Source: Rapana venosa (lineage: Eukaryota; Mollusca; Gastropoda; Neogastropoda; Muricidae). From it: a stretch of 64,000 nucleotides of DNA. Positions 34,858 through 45,349 of the stretch are shown here, in pieces. The notes beneath the pieces were generated by a model. That model searched no databases. It was not told where the DNA came from and worked only from the letters and a program-made list of their open reading frames with translations. Numbering within the stretch: the stretch's first letter is position 1; each line of letters starts with the position of its first letter. A program made the translations under genes and the position numbers. The stretch spans positions 54,454,547 through 54,518,546 of the forward strand of contig CM054154.1 of assembly GCA_028751875.1 (NCBI GenBank). Direction: 5' to 3'.

Positions 34858-35705
34858 TCAGGCAAGTAATTCAGAGAAATGTACAAAATAGGTATTCAAT
34901 ATCATTGTGAATGTATTCACAATTCGAATGCATACTGGCACAAAAGAATTTATTTTTCTGTTTGTTTTGCTGTTGGGGCACTGAAAACGGCATTCCGAAG
35001 GCAACAACTGAAATTCTGGAAACAAAGCATGGGAGGGATCGGCCAAAATGGCAGTGGCTTTGCGTACAAGCTGCTGATTGCAGAATGACATGAGATCTCT
35101 TTGTTCTTCTCCAATTATTTTTGAACAGATTCTTACAATTCTCTGCAGGCCATTCTTATTGGGGTTTTTTACCACTAAGGTTATTGTACCAATGAATGAA
35201 AGCAAAACTTAGAACACTCTCTATGTAAGACTTGTAAAACAAGGAAAGAATGCTTTTGTCTACAAAAAATGAGTTCAGTTTCCTCAGAAAATACACACGT
35301 TCTTGTCCCTTTTTGACAATAGCATCAGTGTTAACGTCCCAGTTTAACTTGTGGTCAAAAACAGCTCCCAGATACTTATAGTTTCAAACGTTTTCAACTT
35401 CTTGATTATGGATAATAATATTCTTAGGAGTATGCCCTGATCTTCTGAAGTCGATAGGCAGGTCTTTAGTTTTAGAAACATTTAGCTCTAGATAGGCCTG
35501 TCACACCAGTGTACGAACTCGGTGAGGGCTGGACTGTGGTCTAAGACTGATCCGGATAAGATAGATAACAGTGCACTATCGTCTGCGAACTTTACCAGAA
35601 AGGAATTTTTCAGTTGCTTCTGCAATCATCTGTGTATAGAATGTACAGAAGTGGTGAGAGGATGCAACCCTGTGGAGAACCAGTGCAGGTAAATCTAATA
35701 GAAGA
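34858..35705 (-). pseudogene. LINE R reverse transcriptase C-terminal half (copy 2)
   Basis: Same motifs as copy 1: GSPQGCILSPLLYILYTDD, KFADDSALLS and LSFIGTITLVVKNPNKNGLQ. The C-terminal frame 35205-34858 is open for 115 codons (KATAILADPSHALFPEFQLL, PNSKTNRKINSFVPVCIRIV), where copy 1 is split by extra bases. Confidence 0.8.
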
Positions 35706-35730
35706 AGACATGAGAGCTTTGCTCTCACAT

Positions 35731-38700
35731 GAGATTTACAATATACCATACGAACTTAAACAACACATTTCAACTTTAGGAATCAACCGCCACAAAACTA
35801 GACGAGGTACCCGTGCTGGCAGACGTCATCGCCTGTGGCCCCCTACATCCGTCTCCATCCTCATTTCTGACGTCACTATCGCTACTACCGTAACCAAGGA
35901 CAACACTGCTTCGCTTCCCTCTGATCCACCTGCTTCTTCCTGTGTTTATGACTTTGATAAAACGTGTTCTGATAATGTGTATCATGGTGTATATGCAACT
36001 GTAAACCCCCAAACTTCCCCAGTTCTTTCACCAGCTTCTACACCTGACTCTCATCCAAACTTTTGTCTGCTCTTCCACTCTCCACATCTTTACCATCGCC
36101 TTCATCCTCTTCCTCTGACAGTTATCCTAATTCACCACAGTTATCATCAACCTCTCTGCCTCCTTCTAACATCCTTCACATGTGCTTGTTCAACGTGCAA
36201 TCTGTCTGCCCAGAGGGTAAAGCTGATCTCATTTCTGATTTCATCTCTGAAAAGAACATTGATCTAAATTTCTTATAGAAACCTGGTTAAAGCCAAAAGG
36301 GTTTCAGGGAACCGAAAAAATAAAACAAGGGGGACACCCCCCGGTTATAAAATTTTTCTTTTCCCCCACCTCCGGGGAAAAGGTGGCTTGCCATCTTTTA
36401 AAAAAAGGGTTTACATAAAACCCTGCTCTTTCTTTCGTCCCCCCTTTCCCTTTTCCACCTGAATTTTTGGGAAAGTCTGTGAATAAACCCTCAAACCCCT
36501 GGCCATCTTTTAAATTTTGCGTCTTTCCCGTCCCCCCTCCAAGCCGTAAGAATAATCGGGCATTTTCCCATTTTCCATCAAGAGTTTCATTTCACTTGGA
36601 TCCAACAGCCCCCTCCCCCAAAAAGGGCCCCTCATTCCCCGGTGATTTAACTTCCATTTTGAAAACCGGGTTTTTTTGATGTAAAAACGTCTGTCTCTTT
36701 CTTTGTCAAACCACTCTCTTTCTCAGTGGAAAAACAAAGCAACACAAAGATAGGACATATTTTAGATGGCTAATTATGATGTTTCCAAGATTAAATCACA
36801 TCTGTTCTATCACTGATAAATACTTTTTGATCTTTCCGTTTTTTTTTCTCTCTAAATACTGAAAAGCCTATCAGAAAAAAAAAATATTTTCCCCCGTCGC
36901 AAACCTTGGGCCCCATAGATATTCAAACTTTCTCTACCAAGCTGCTAAAACCGCCCAAATCAAAAACTGACAACAATAACCCCCCTTAAAACTCAATGAT
37001 GTTCTCAGCCCAAATGTTGGGAGCATTTCCCCCTTCCCCAATGACCCTCTCCTTTCCCGATAGGGGCCCTGGGGCGCCATGGTACACCCCCTGCCCTTTC
37101 CCTTTTGCAAAGCGCAAAAAGAGGCAAATAGAGCGGCAAATGGCGAAAAACAAAAAAAGGGGAAAATTTAAAAAGCAGCTCTTTCCCAAAACAAAAGGGA
37201 AACAAAATCCCAAAACTTTAATTCTTTCAAAAAAAAAAAGTATTACATTTCAAGTTCTTTATGCCCGGGGCTAAGAAATCTCTCTTTTCCTACATTACTC
37301 TTTTGGATCGGGGAAAGGCCCAACCCCCTGCCCTTTCCCTCCCCAACCCCCTTGAACTTCCCTTTTATATTTTCAGCATTTTTTTTCTGAAAAAAAATTT
37401 CAAACATTCGCTCCCCAAATTGGGTCAGAGCCTTTTCCCGCCTGCACTTCCCGATCCCCCAAATTTTCTTGCACTCCTCTCCCCTTTTTTTTCGTTTCCC
37501 CAAGTGGGGAAAGGGAAAAATGACAATTTTGAAAGAAAAGGGCTATAAAAAAAAAAAAAATTGTGATCTTGATCCTATACCCGTTCTCTTTTCACAAGTG
37601 CTACCCAATATTTCCCGCTATCCCCGGGAAAAAAGTAAATCATCTTTGTTTCAGGAAAAGTTCCCCAGCTCTCAAAACTGCAATTTGTCACACCCCTACT
37701 CAAAACGAAAGCCTTGACCCCAAAATTTTGAAGAATTTTGACCTGTTTCCAATCTTCCTTTTATTTTTTTAAAATCCCTTTAAAAAAATAGTTTTTCAAA
37801 AGTCAAAACCCCCTTTTCCAACAATTTTTCCCGAGTTTCAGTCTGCCCATCGAGTTTAACCACAGCACTGAAACCCCTATAGTTTCCCCACTTTAAAAAA
37901 ACGTTTTCCCATCAGGGAAAAACTCCCTTCTCACTCTACTCGACGTATCAGCAGTCTTCGATACTATAGACCACTCGATTCTTCTCTCCCGTCTTCTCCC
38001 GTGTTACTGGCACAGCCCTCACCTGGTTTAATTCATACCTTACTGACTGATTCCAGACAGTTGCAGTAAACAAGATTCAATCAATACCTGCCAAACTGGA
38101 ATGCGGAGTCCCACAGGGATCAGTTCTAGGCCCTATTCTTTTTCACTCTTTACACTGCCCCACTGTCACATATAATAAACCGTCATCAAATCAACCATCA
38201 TTTTTACGCAGATGACTCTCAGATTCTAAGCAGTGTTACTCCTGAAACTTTGCCTTCTCTCCTGACAAATATGGCCCGCTGCTTTGAAGATATTCAAAAC
38301 TGGATGACACAGAACTATCTGCTGAAGCCATGCTCGTAGGGACCAAACACAAACTCTCTTCCATTACAACAGCTTCAATAGAACTCGGCAATACATCAGT
38401 CCCTCTATCCACTGCTGTGAAGTATCTAGATGTCGCGACAACACACTCTCTATGAAAAATTTCATCACCCAGACCTGTCAGTCGTGCTACTATCAATTAC
38501 GGCGTATTAGTGCAATTCGAAAGTACCTGTCCACTGATGCAACAGCCAAACTTGTCACTTCTCTCATTCTTTCACTCTGGACTATTGCAATTCTCTTTTG
38601 TCTGGTCTGCCAGCATCAGCTATCCACTCCCTTCAACGTATACAAAACTCTGCAGCTCGACTAGTTCTCAGAAAGAAAAAAATCTGAGCACATTACCCGT

Positions 38701-39325
38701 CTCTTGCGATCTCTCCACTGGCTGCCTGTGCCACAGAGAGTAAATTATAAGATCAGTACCCTCTGTTACAAATATCTCCACAAAACTGCAACTTCCTACC
38801 TCTGTGATTGTCTTAACCTGTACACTCCTTCACGTTCCCTCCGCTCTACTGCAGATACCTTGTGCCTACGAATACCTAGATTCAACCAATCCACTGTTGG
38901 CCGCTGCTCTTTCTCTATTTCGGGTCCATCGACCTGGAATGAGCTTCCTCTCTCTCTTCGCCAGAAACCTAGTTATGACACTTTTAAATCCAGCCTCAAG
39001 ACATATTTATTTCAAACCTAAGATTTCCCCCCTCCTGTCTCATATCAGAGGTATCCCACCTTCACTAACCCATGTCCTATCACCCTGCTAAAGTATACGA
39101 CCTGTGTGAGTGTGTGTGATTTTGTAAAACATTTGACTATTGAAATTTTATTTCATATATTTTGTCTGCAGCGCGCCATGTTTGTAAATATCTGTTTGTT
39201 TAAACTATTGATTATTTATCATTGATTACATGACTGTGTAAGATTGGGTTGAATGCATGCGCTTTGATTTGTCTTTGCAAGATATAGCACTATATAAATT
39301 CCATTTATTATTATTATTATTATTA
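35731..39325 (+). mobile_element. L2-like LINE copy E, near full length
   Basis: A Ser/Pro-rich N-terminal leader is followed by endonuclease, linker, RT, the conserved C-terminus and the tail GATTTGTCTTTGCAAGATAT AGCACTATATAAATTCC(ATT)n at 39268-39325. The 5' end lies next to LINE R. The part 36280-37960 is rich in homopolymer anomalies and may be poorly sequenced. Confidence 0.85.
35830..39021 (+). pseudogene. L2-like endonuclease/RT (copy E)
   Basis: CLFNVQSVCPEGKADLISDF (about 36182-36240) opens the endonuclease. A TAG replaces the residue before ETW at about 36274, leaving the catalytic Glu in place. After the noisy stretch, RT palm [15 protein letters not shown] is at 38100-38145 and catalytic YADD at 38205-38216. 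Then come ITQTCQSCYYQLRRISAIRK (38464-38523) and the open C-terminal frame 38704-39021 (LRSLHWLPVPQRVNYK, SGPSTWNELPLSLRQKPSYD). Part of the LNADKTEAML block is deleted at about 38318. Confidence 0.85.
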
Positions 39326-40422
39326 TAAGATATTTTGTTGGCAAAAACATGCTTTGGTCTGTTGGTTAAAAATTCAATCACCAACGAAAAATTATTGTTT
39401 TACTAAAAAATTTTAAAAATTTTTGTTTTGAAAGTAAACAAAGTAGCCAATATTCGAGGGGAATCGGGTTTCCCCATGGCTAAAATTGTTCAAAAGAATA
39501 TTTGTCATCTTCGCCCCCCCTTGGCCTGTAGCAAACTGAATGGTAAAGGTCTTCTTTTTTAGCGGAAAAAATGAAGTTTTTACGATTTTTCAGCGTTTAT
39601 CACAAAGAATTGAGGGCAAGAGAGAGATCAAAAGGGCCCCCCTGCCCCCCCTACTCGCCCCAGTCCCATGTCCCGTATAAACATCTACCGTGGAGTAAAA
39701 CCTGATGCATTTTAAAACAGACCCCCTTTCACGTTTTTTTTATCAATTTCTTTTCTTTTCTTTTCTTTTTACAAGTGAAAAATGTTCAATGACATAAAAC
39801 ATTAATTGTTAATGCTCATTAAAATCAAACTTATATAAATATATATATATCTACAGATCATGATATATTGTTTGAAACATTCTCATGGGGATGTAAACAA
39901 GTAAACAACACCCTCCAATGCCAATGTAGCAGTGAGAAAGGACCCCCACCACCCACCTCCAAACCCAGTTGGCTTCCTTCTATTAATGAATTCAGTGTTA
40001 AGTATTATTTTTAAAATCTACCTTATGATAATAACGAAATGCTTTGCAAAATCTCTGTACTTTTTGTAATAAGTTATAGACATTTTTGATAATGTTGTAA
40101 CTGGATAATATATCATTTCTATTTGTTATATTTTGTTTTTTGTTTGTTTCTTTTAGTAATCCAATCAAGCAATTCTTCAGTTTTTAAAATGCTGAACATT
40201 TCCATTGCCCCTTTCAAGATTAAAAGAGACTGATTTCAAGAATACAGTACTGATACATATTCCAGCATTACCATAGTATCACATTTTGGGGGTTAACAAA
40301 ATAAAATATTAATTCACTTTTGTTGAGTAAATGATGCTATATAAGGAAGTCACTTTCAAAATGTTCCCTTTTGTTATAACCTCTTATGTTCTCTGACTGG
40401 GAGAAGAACAGCCCTGTTCACC

Positions 40423-40453
<31 letters not shown>

Positions 40454-41037
40454 ACAACAACTTATTTTGTACAAAAATGTATGGTCGTCCATTGCTGTCA
40501 TAAGTCAAGTTCCTTCTTTTTTGGTTCATGCAGTAATTCCAACAACAATAGAAATGACTAATGATAATGTTAATAACAGCAGCTATAACAACAGTAATAA
40601 TGATATGATCATTATGATGATTTACATAATACTTTCCAGCATGTTCAAGGGCTTCATCATGGGAAAGTGTGCACTACACAATTTAAAACATTAACATAAA
40701 CTCACAGAGACAACACACCTAGCACCAGCACTCACTCACTCACCCAGTTGGTGTGGTTTAAAAAAAATTATTCTGTTTTGTCTTCTTTGTTTGTTTTGGT
40801 TTGGTTTTTCTTTGTTGCTTGTTTGTTTGTGTTATGACGGATATTTTTTCAAGACTTTTTAATTATTTGAATTGTATGGTTTAATATTTTTCTGGGTTTT
40901 TTGTTTTGTTTTTAATTCCACATATGCATATGTTATTGTTTTTCCTGTTTGATTTGTATAGTTTACCTTAGATTAGGTTTTTTATTCTATGTCTGTATAT
41001 ACATTGTCTTTTTTTTTCCTCGCTTTTTTTTCTTTAG
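39326..41037. other. AT-rich unassigned DNA
   Basis: 39326-39720 has the same homopolymer-rich texture as the noisy patches. 39720-41037 looks like ordinary AT-rich intergenic DNA with a TTTTC repeat (39745-39770), a poly-C/poly-A junction at 40421-40454 and T-rich runs. The end is probably the 3' UTR of the S-type LINE. No gene is recognised. Confidence 0.6.
40421..40443. repeat. poly-C tract
   Basis: About 22 consecutive C followed by 11 A. Confidence 0.9.
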
Positions 41038-41131
41038 ATAGATGGCTTGATGAAAAAAAGCAAATGCACTGCTTATTCAATGTACCATCTGAAAATAAAA
41101 GTTTGACTTTGACATAAAGTTTGACTTTGAC
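41038..41131 (+). mobile_element. LINE tail, family S
   Basis: TTCAATGTACCATCTGAAAA TAAAAGTTTGACTTTGACAT followed by a second AAAGTTTGACTTTGAC. The same tail occurs at 13912-13943 and 49064-49150, both on the minus strand. The terminal 18-base unit is duplicated here. Confidence 0.7.
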
Positions 41132-41174
41132 CCACTCACTCACAGATGGCAGAATTTATAAAACCGCATACACA

Positions 41175-41236
41175 CGGGGACTGGATATAAAAAGTACGTA
41201 AGTGCTTATTCCATTATCCTCGATATAAAAGAAAAA
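41175..41236 (+). mobile_element. T-type repeat tail
   Basis: GGGGACTGGATATAAAAAGT ACGTAAGTGCTTATTCCATT ATCCTCGATATAAAAG matches the minus-strand copy at 17473-17540. Confidence 0.55.
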
Positions 41237-41399
41237 ATTTTTTAATTAAACTCTCTCTCTAACACACACGCACAATTACACACACACGTTGCAATTCTGG
41301 TAATTGAATGCAAGTAGAAAATACCATTTAACTATTTCCAAATGAAGAAGAGGACAAACTAATTTTTGACTGGAATTTACAACTGTTCTATAAAACTAA

Positions 41400-43365
41400 G
41401 CAACTGCCTCTAAGTAAAATATTGAAAGCCAGCAACTGTGTTATTTTTGCCAAACTGAATGATCATTCTTGCAGTGTGACAATATATCAATATGTGTATG
41501 ACTTACACAACCGAATGAAAGATACCTGTGACATTGCACAACAGACTGCTGACAGAATGTCTTATGTGTACAAGAAGTATGCCGACAGCAAATCCCAGAA
41601 ACGGTCCTTAAATGTTGGAGACAACAGTTCTTGTTCACTGATGACCATAACAAGTTGCGTGTGTTACGGAAAGGTCCTTTCTCTGTGACTGACAAAGTTT
41701 CCCCTGTCAATAACAGAATATAGATGTATGGTCATGGTAAGGTTTTCCACATCACCATGCTCAAGAAGTATTTTGAGCAAGTCAATGTTGCCATTAACAA
41801 GTCACTTTACTACACTGTCCCGACTGTTACTCAGACTGTATTTAATGTCCTTGACATTGCTTCTGCTGAGAATGGTCCATATGGTGTGTACTGACCATGT
41901 CCAAGTAAGGTGACACAGATAACACACACATCTTTAAGGTTACTGAGTGAGTCTGCACCAGATGTACTGACATCTCTGCCCACTCTTTCAGTGAAAGGTG
42001 AAACATACCAGGATATTGTCATTTCCAAAGACTCATCAACTACACAGACTGCTGACCTACACAGTGTGTTAGATGACTTTAAGGACATCCTCACAGACAA
42101 CCAGGTAATGCAGTTATAAAGCTAACAACTGACACTCCAGTGCCTGTAAAACCATATCCTGTCCCATTTGCAAAAAGAGTAGTGGTAGAGAAAGAAATTG
42201 AGGTAATGTTGAACCTTGGTGTCACAGAGCATTCTGCGTCACCATACAGCTCACCTGTTGTTCTTGTTGGTAAACCTGATGGTTCTGTTTCATTTTGTAT
42301 GGATTGCCCTCAGTTAAACAAAATTACAGTATCTGATGCCGAACTGATTCCAGGTATAGAGGAACTGTTATGCCAGCTATCTGTAGGGTGTTATTTTGTG
42401 AAAATTGATTTGACAAAAGGCTACTGGCAGATACCTTTAGCAGAAGAGGACAAAGAAAAAACTGCATTCTGAACTCCATATGTACTTTACCAGTGGATGC
42501 CTATGCCTTTTGGCTTTCAAAACGAATGATGTGTGCATTGCATCTGCACAATCGTGGTGCAGTGAGTTTCTTTGATGACATCTTGCTTGTGCAAAAATCA
42601 TGGTCGTTGCTACTGTCGTCTCTTTGGCAGATTTTCAGCCGCCTTCGCGAGTTTGGGCTTACTGCCAGACCATCCAAAATTCAAGCAGGGTTTAAGACCT
42701 TGAAATTCCCAGGTCACACCATCTCTGTGGGAAAGATGATGCCAGAGAAAACAAAGGTGGAAAAGATTTTGTCGGTGCAACAGCCAAAACCAAAGAAAAA
42801 GGTTCGTTCAGTTCTGGGACTTTTATCCTATTACCGACAGTACATTCCACACTTCGCGACATTAGCAGCGCCTTTGACAGACCTCACTAAAGGGAATTCT
42901 AGCAGGTATATAATTCAGTGGACTAGTGAATGTCAGTCTGCTTTAGAGAGTAGACAGTATGCACTTAACTCATATCCAGTGTTGCTGCTTCCTTCCCTTC
43001 CAGAGGATTTTATCCTCAGAACTGATGCCAGTTCCAAGGGAATGGGGGCAGTAATTCTGCAGAGTGGGAACGAGTTACTTCAATTTGCATGCACAAAGTT
43101 TTTCTCACTTCAGCATAAGTATTGAACAATTGAGAGGGGAGTGCTTAACCATTGTCTGGGCGTGTGAAAAGTTTGCTTGACACCTGACTGGCAGAGAATT
43201 CATTCTGCAGACTGACCACAGACCCCTTACTTTCCTGCAGTCTGCAAAAACTAAAAATAACCGCTTGTTGCGTTGGGCTCTCACCCTTCAGGAATTCTGA
43301 TACCAGGTTCGGCCAATCCCACGCACTGCGAACACTTTCGCAGATCTCCTGTCTAGAGAGTGAAG
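41400..43365 (+). mobile_element. Ty3/Gypsy LTR retrotransposon remnant, GMR1-like domain order
   Basis: An integrase C-terminal region is followed, with no break in homology, by RT and RNase H, and coding resemblance ends with the RNase H. In ordinary Gypsy elements the integrase follows the RNase H. The integrase-first order is known for GMR1-like elements of animals. No LTRs, gag or protease were recognised, so the copy is truncated on both sides. Relationship to the K-family LTRs is unknown. Confidence 0.8.
41440..43362 (+). pseudogene. integrase C-terminus, RT and RNase H polyprotein remnant
   Basis: Integrase end: RMKDTCDIAQQTADRM with KYADSKSQKRSLNVGD, then in another frame the GPF-type module (RKGPFSVTDKV) and HITMLKKYFEQ (41660-41780). 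RT: VKPYPVPFAKR (42143), LGVTEHSASPYSSPVVLVGK, KIDLTKGYWQIPLAEEDKEK (42405-42465), a stop at 42471, MPFGFQNE and FFDD (42568-42579) in place of the usual Y-x-D-D. Connection: SVLGLLSYYRQYIPHFATLA (42805-42866). RNase H: LRTDASSKGMGAVIL (43015-43060), TIERGVLN, LQTDHRPLTFLQS (43196-43235) and a final ADLLSRE at 43340-43360. At least five lesions. Confidence 0.85.
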
Positions 43366-43756
43366 TGCCAGTCAGTCAGCTAGTCTGTCAGTCAAAGTGG
43401 GTTTTTTGCTTTCCTCTTGGAGTAAGTCTCAATTTTTTTTATGGGATTCTTATGGTGATGTGTATTTGATGAAGTCATATTGAATTTGATAATGCTTTAT
43501 TCTACTGAAATTGATGGTGCTTTTTTGTGTGTGAATATTTGTGTGTGTTGATAACCTCTATTGTACTTTTTATGGACGCTTTTTGGTTGATAACCTATGT
43601 GGAAATGGGTTTTATAGGGATTATTCCTGGACAATATTGCTTTGAATTATCTTAAATTTGACGTGAATGCAATTGTTTGGGTAATGAATGTCTCTTATAT
43701 TTTATGTTTGACACACTAATATGTGTGTGCACACGAGAGTGCATGTTTTCGTGCAC
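43366..43756. other. unassigned spacer
   Basis: T-rich non-coding DNA downstream of the Gypsy RNase H. A right LTR might be expected here, but without a second copy I cannot identify one. Confidence 0.5.
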
Positions 43757-43758
43757 AC

Positions 43759-43759
<1 letters not shown>

Positions 43760-43844
<85 letters not shown>
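43760..43844. repeat. (GT)n microsatellite
   Basis: GT run with one interruption. GT-rich drift continues to 43900, and G runs lie at 43990-44020. Confidence 0.95.
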
Positions 43845-43847
<3 letters not shown>

Positions 43848-44136
43848 GTGAATGTGTGTGCATGCCTATGTATATGTGTGTGTCCATGTGTGTGTGTGTG
43901 TTTTAGAGATACAGACAGGCAGAGACAGATATCTATTTTGGGGTGTACTCTGCCTACATGTAAGGCATGGTATCATTGTCTGTGTGTGTGGGGGAGGGGG
44001 GGGGTTGGCAGGAGGGGGGGGATAGACAATGATACAGATGTTTACTACTTTTTGACTTTCCATAGACAGACAGTGTACTGAAATATGAATAAGCTTCTGA
44101 GAGGTAAAAAAAAAGATCAGCAACACACACAGTAAA

Positions 44137-44138
<2 letters not shown>

Positions 44139-44205
<67 letters not shown>

Positions 44206-44215
44206 GTCTCTCTCT
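44139..44215. repeat. (CT)n microsatellite at 5' side of LINE J
   Basis: About 75 bases of CT with a few interruptions lie immediately before LINE J, whose own 3' end also runs into CT repeats at 49009-49024. Confidence 0.95.
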
Positions 44216-44279
44216 GGTGCAGGTCACAGGTAAACATTGCAGCAAGAATATTGCTGATTGCCAGTGTCGGTGACAGTAC

Positions 44280-45328
44280 TTGTCTTTGAAGTTTGGCAAA
44301 CAGGTAGACAAGGTACCATGCATCTGGACCGTTGGTGTTTCGAGCCAGGTGTGGTTGCTTCAAGCCATTATACCTGGCTTTTACGTTGAGAAGAACCAGG
44401 GACAAAGCCGCCATGCACTTCGCCACTCTGACACTGTGCGTGGTGTTGACGGTGTTACCCTAGGCCTGCTCCTCACCCTGATGTTTTGGGGCGGACTGCT
44501 TTTACAATGTGGCGATGTAGAGCAGAACACAGGGCCTGCACCCCAGAAACCAGAATCTCTGAGGCAGACTCCACTGACCGGTGGCGGACGGCGAGCCAGT
44601 GCGGACAAGATGGCCGCTTCTCAGGACAGTGGGCAGACGTCTCCTCCTTCTCCTGATGGAACAACGCTGACGGTGATTAGAACTATACTGGAAGACTTCA
44701 AAAATGACATGAACTGTAGAATGGACAAGATGGAAAAAAGTATGAATGGTTTTATGGAACAGATTTCTGTGCTACAGAGGGAGATGGTGGGTGCAAGAGA
44801 AGAGGTTAGTGATCTGCGACACAAAAACCATAAACTGACAAAGACCAACACTGACCTTATGAACAGGATTGATGCTCTAGAACAAAAGACAGGTGACTTA
44901 GAGCACAGGTCTATGCGCAACAACTTGATCTTTCATGGCATAAAGAAAAACCCTAACGAGACAAATGATAAATGTGAAGGCATGATCACAGACTTGTTAA
45001 CTGACACACTGGAAATGGCACGAGACATAGAGTTTGACAGAGTCCACCGTCTAAGTGGAAAACCTGACTCCCAGATTATAGCACGTTGCTGCTTCTATAA
45101 GGACAAAGTCAAAATACTTAAAGAAAAAAGAAAGTTAAAAGGTAGCGGGTGTTTATTGGCGAAGACTTCTCCACTCGAGTACGCGAAATAAGACGGAAAC
45201 TGACTCCTCATCTGAAAGAAGCACGCAACAGCGGAAAAAAAAAAAGCCTCATGGCGCTTGACCACCTTGTCATTGACAGAACCCGACACTATCTCGACAG
45301 AAAAGACAGACTTACTGACAAAAAATAG
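44280..45328 (+). pseudogene. LINE J ORF1, L1-type ORF1p with 2A-like motif
   Basis: The open frame 44280-45191 starts with a ~60-residue leader, then a hydrophobic run (about residues 60-77), a 2A-like motif (78-86), a low-complexity linker, a heptad-like coiled coil (about 145-215: MDKMEKSMNGFMEQISVLQ, LRHKNHKLTKTNTDLMNRI) and an RRM-like ORF1p core (RSMRNNLIFHGIKKN, IEFDRVHRLSGK). A one-base loss near 45143 shifts the rest to a second frame (FIGEDFSTRVREIRRKL, LDHLVIDRTRHYLDRKDRL), with a stop at 45326-45328. L1-type ORF1 proteins bind RNA and act as nucleic-acid chaperones. The exact start codon is uncertain. Confidence 0.85.
44511..44537 (+). other. degenerate 2A-like peptide motif in ORF1
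   Basis: Codons read G-D-V-E-Q-N-T-G-P, preceded by a Leu/Phe-rich stretch (LLLTLMFWGGLLLQC). The 2A consensus is D-V/I-E-x-N-P-G-P. All positions fit except the first Pro, which is Thr (ACA at 44529-44531). 2A-like sequences are known near the N-termini of ORFs in several non-LTR retrotransposons, including molluscan ones. With that Pro missing, ribosome skipping is probably lost in this copy. Confidence 0.75.
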
Positions 45329-45349
45329 GAAATTGGCCGGCCTAGCCAT

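Larger units (their letters stand above)
34290..35730 (-). mobile_element. LINE R (copy 2 in the duplicated block)
   Basis: Same element as 28823-30265, with the tail at 34290 and the RT palm at its 5' end (35700-35560). Differences from copy 1 are few single-base indels. Confidence 0.8.
31183..36146. repeat. ~4.9 kb duplicated block, copy 2 (right of gap)
   Basis: Cleaner version of 25830-30682 with intact microsatellites and an open L2-like C-terminal frame. Sequence continues past 36146 where copy 1 is cut by the gap. Confidence 0.9.
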
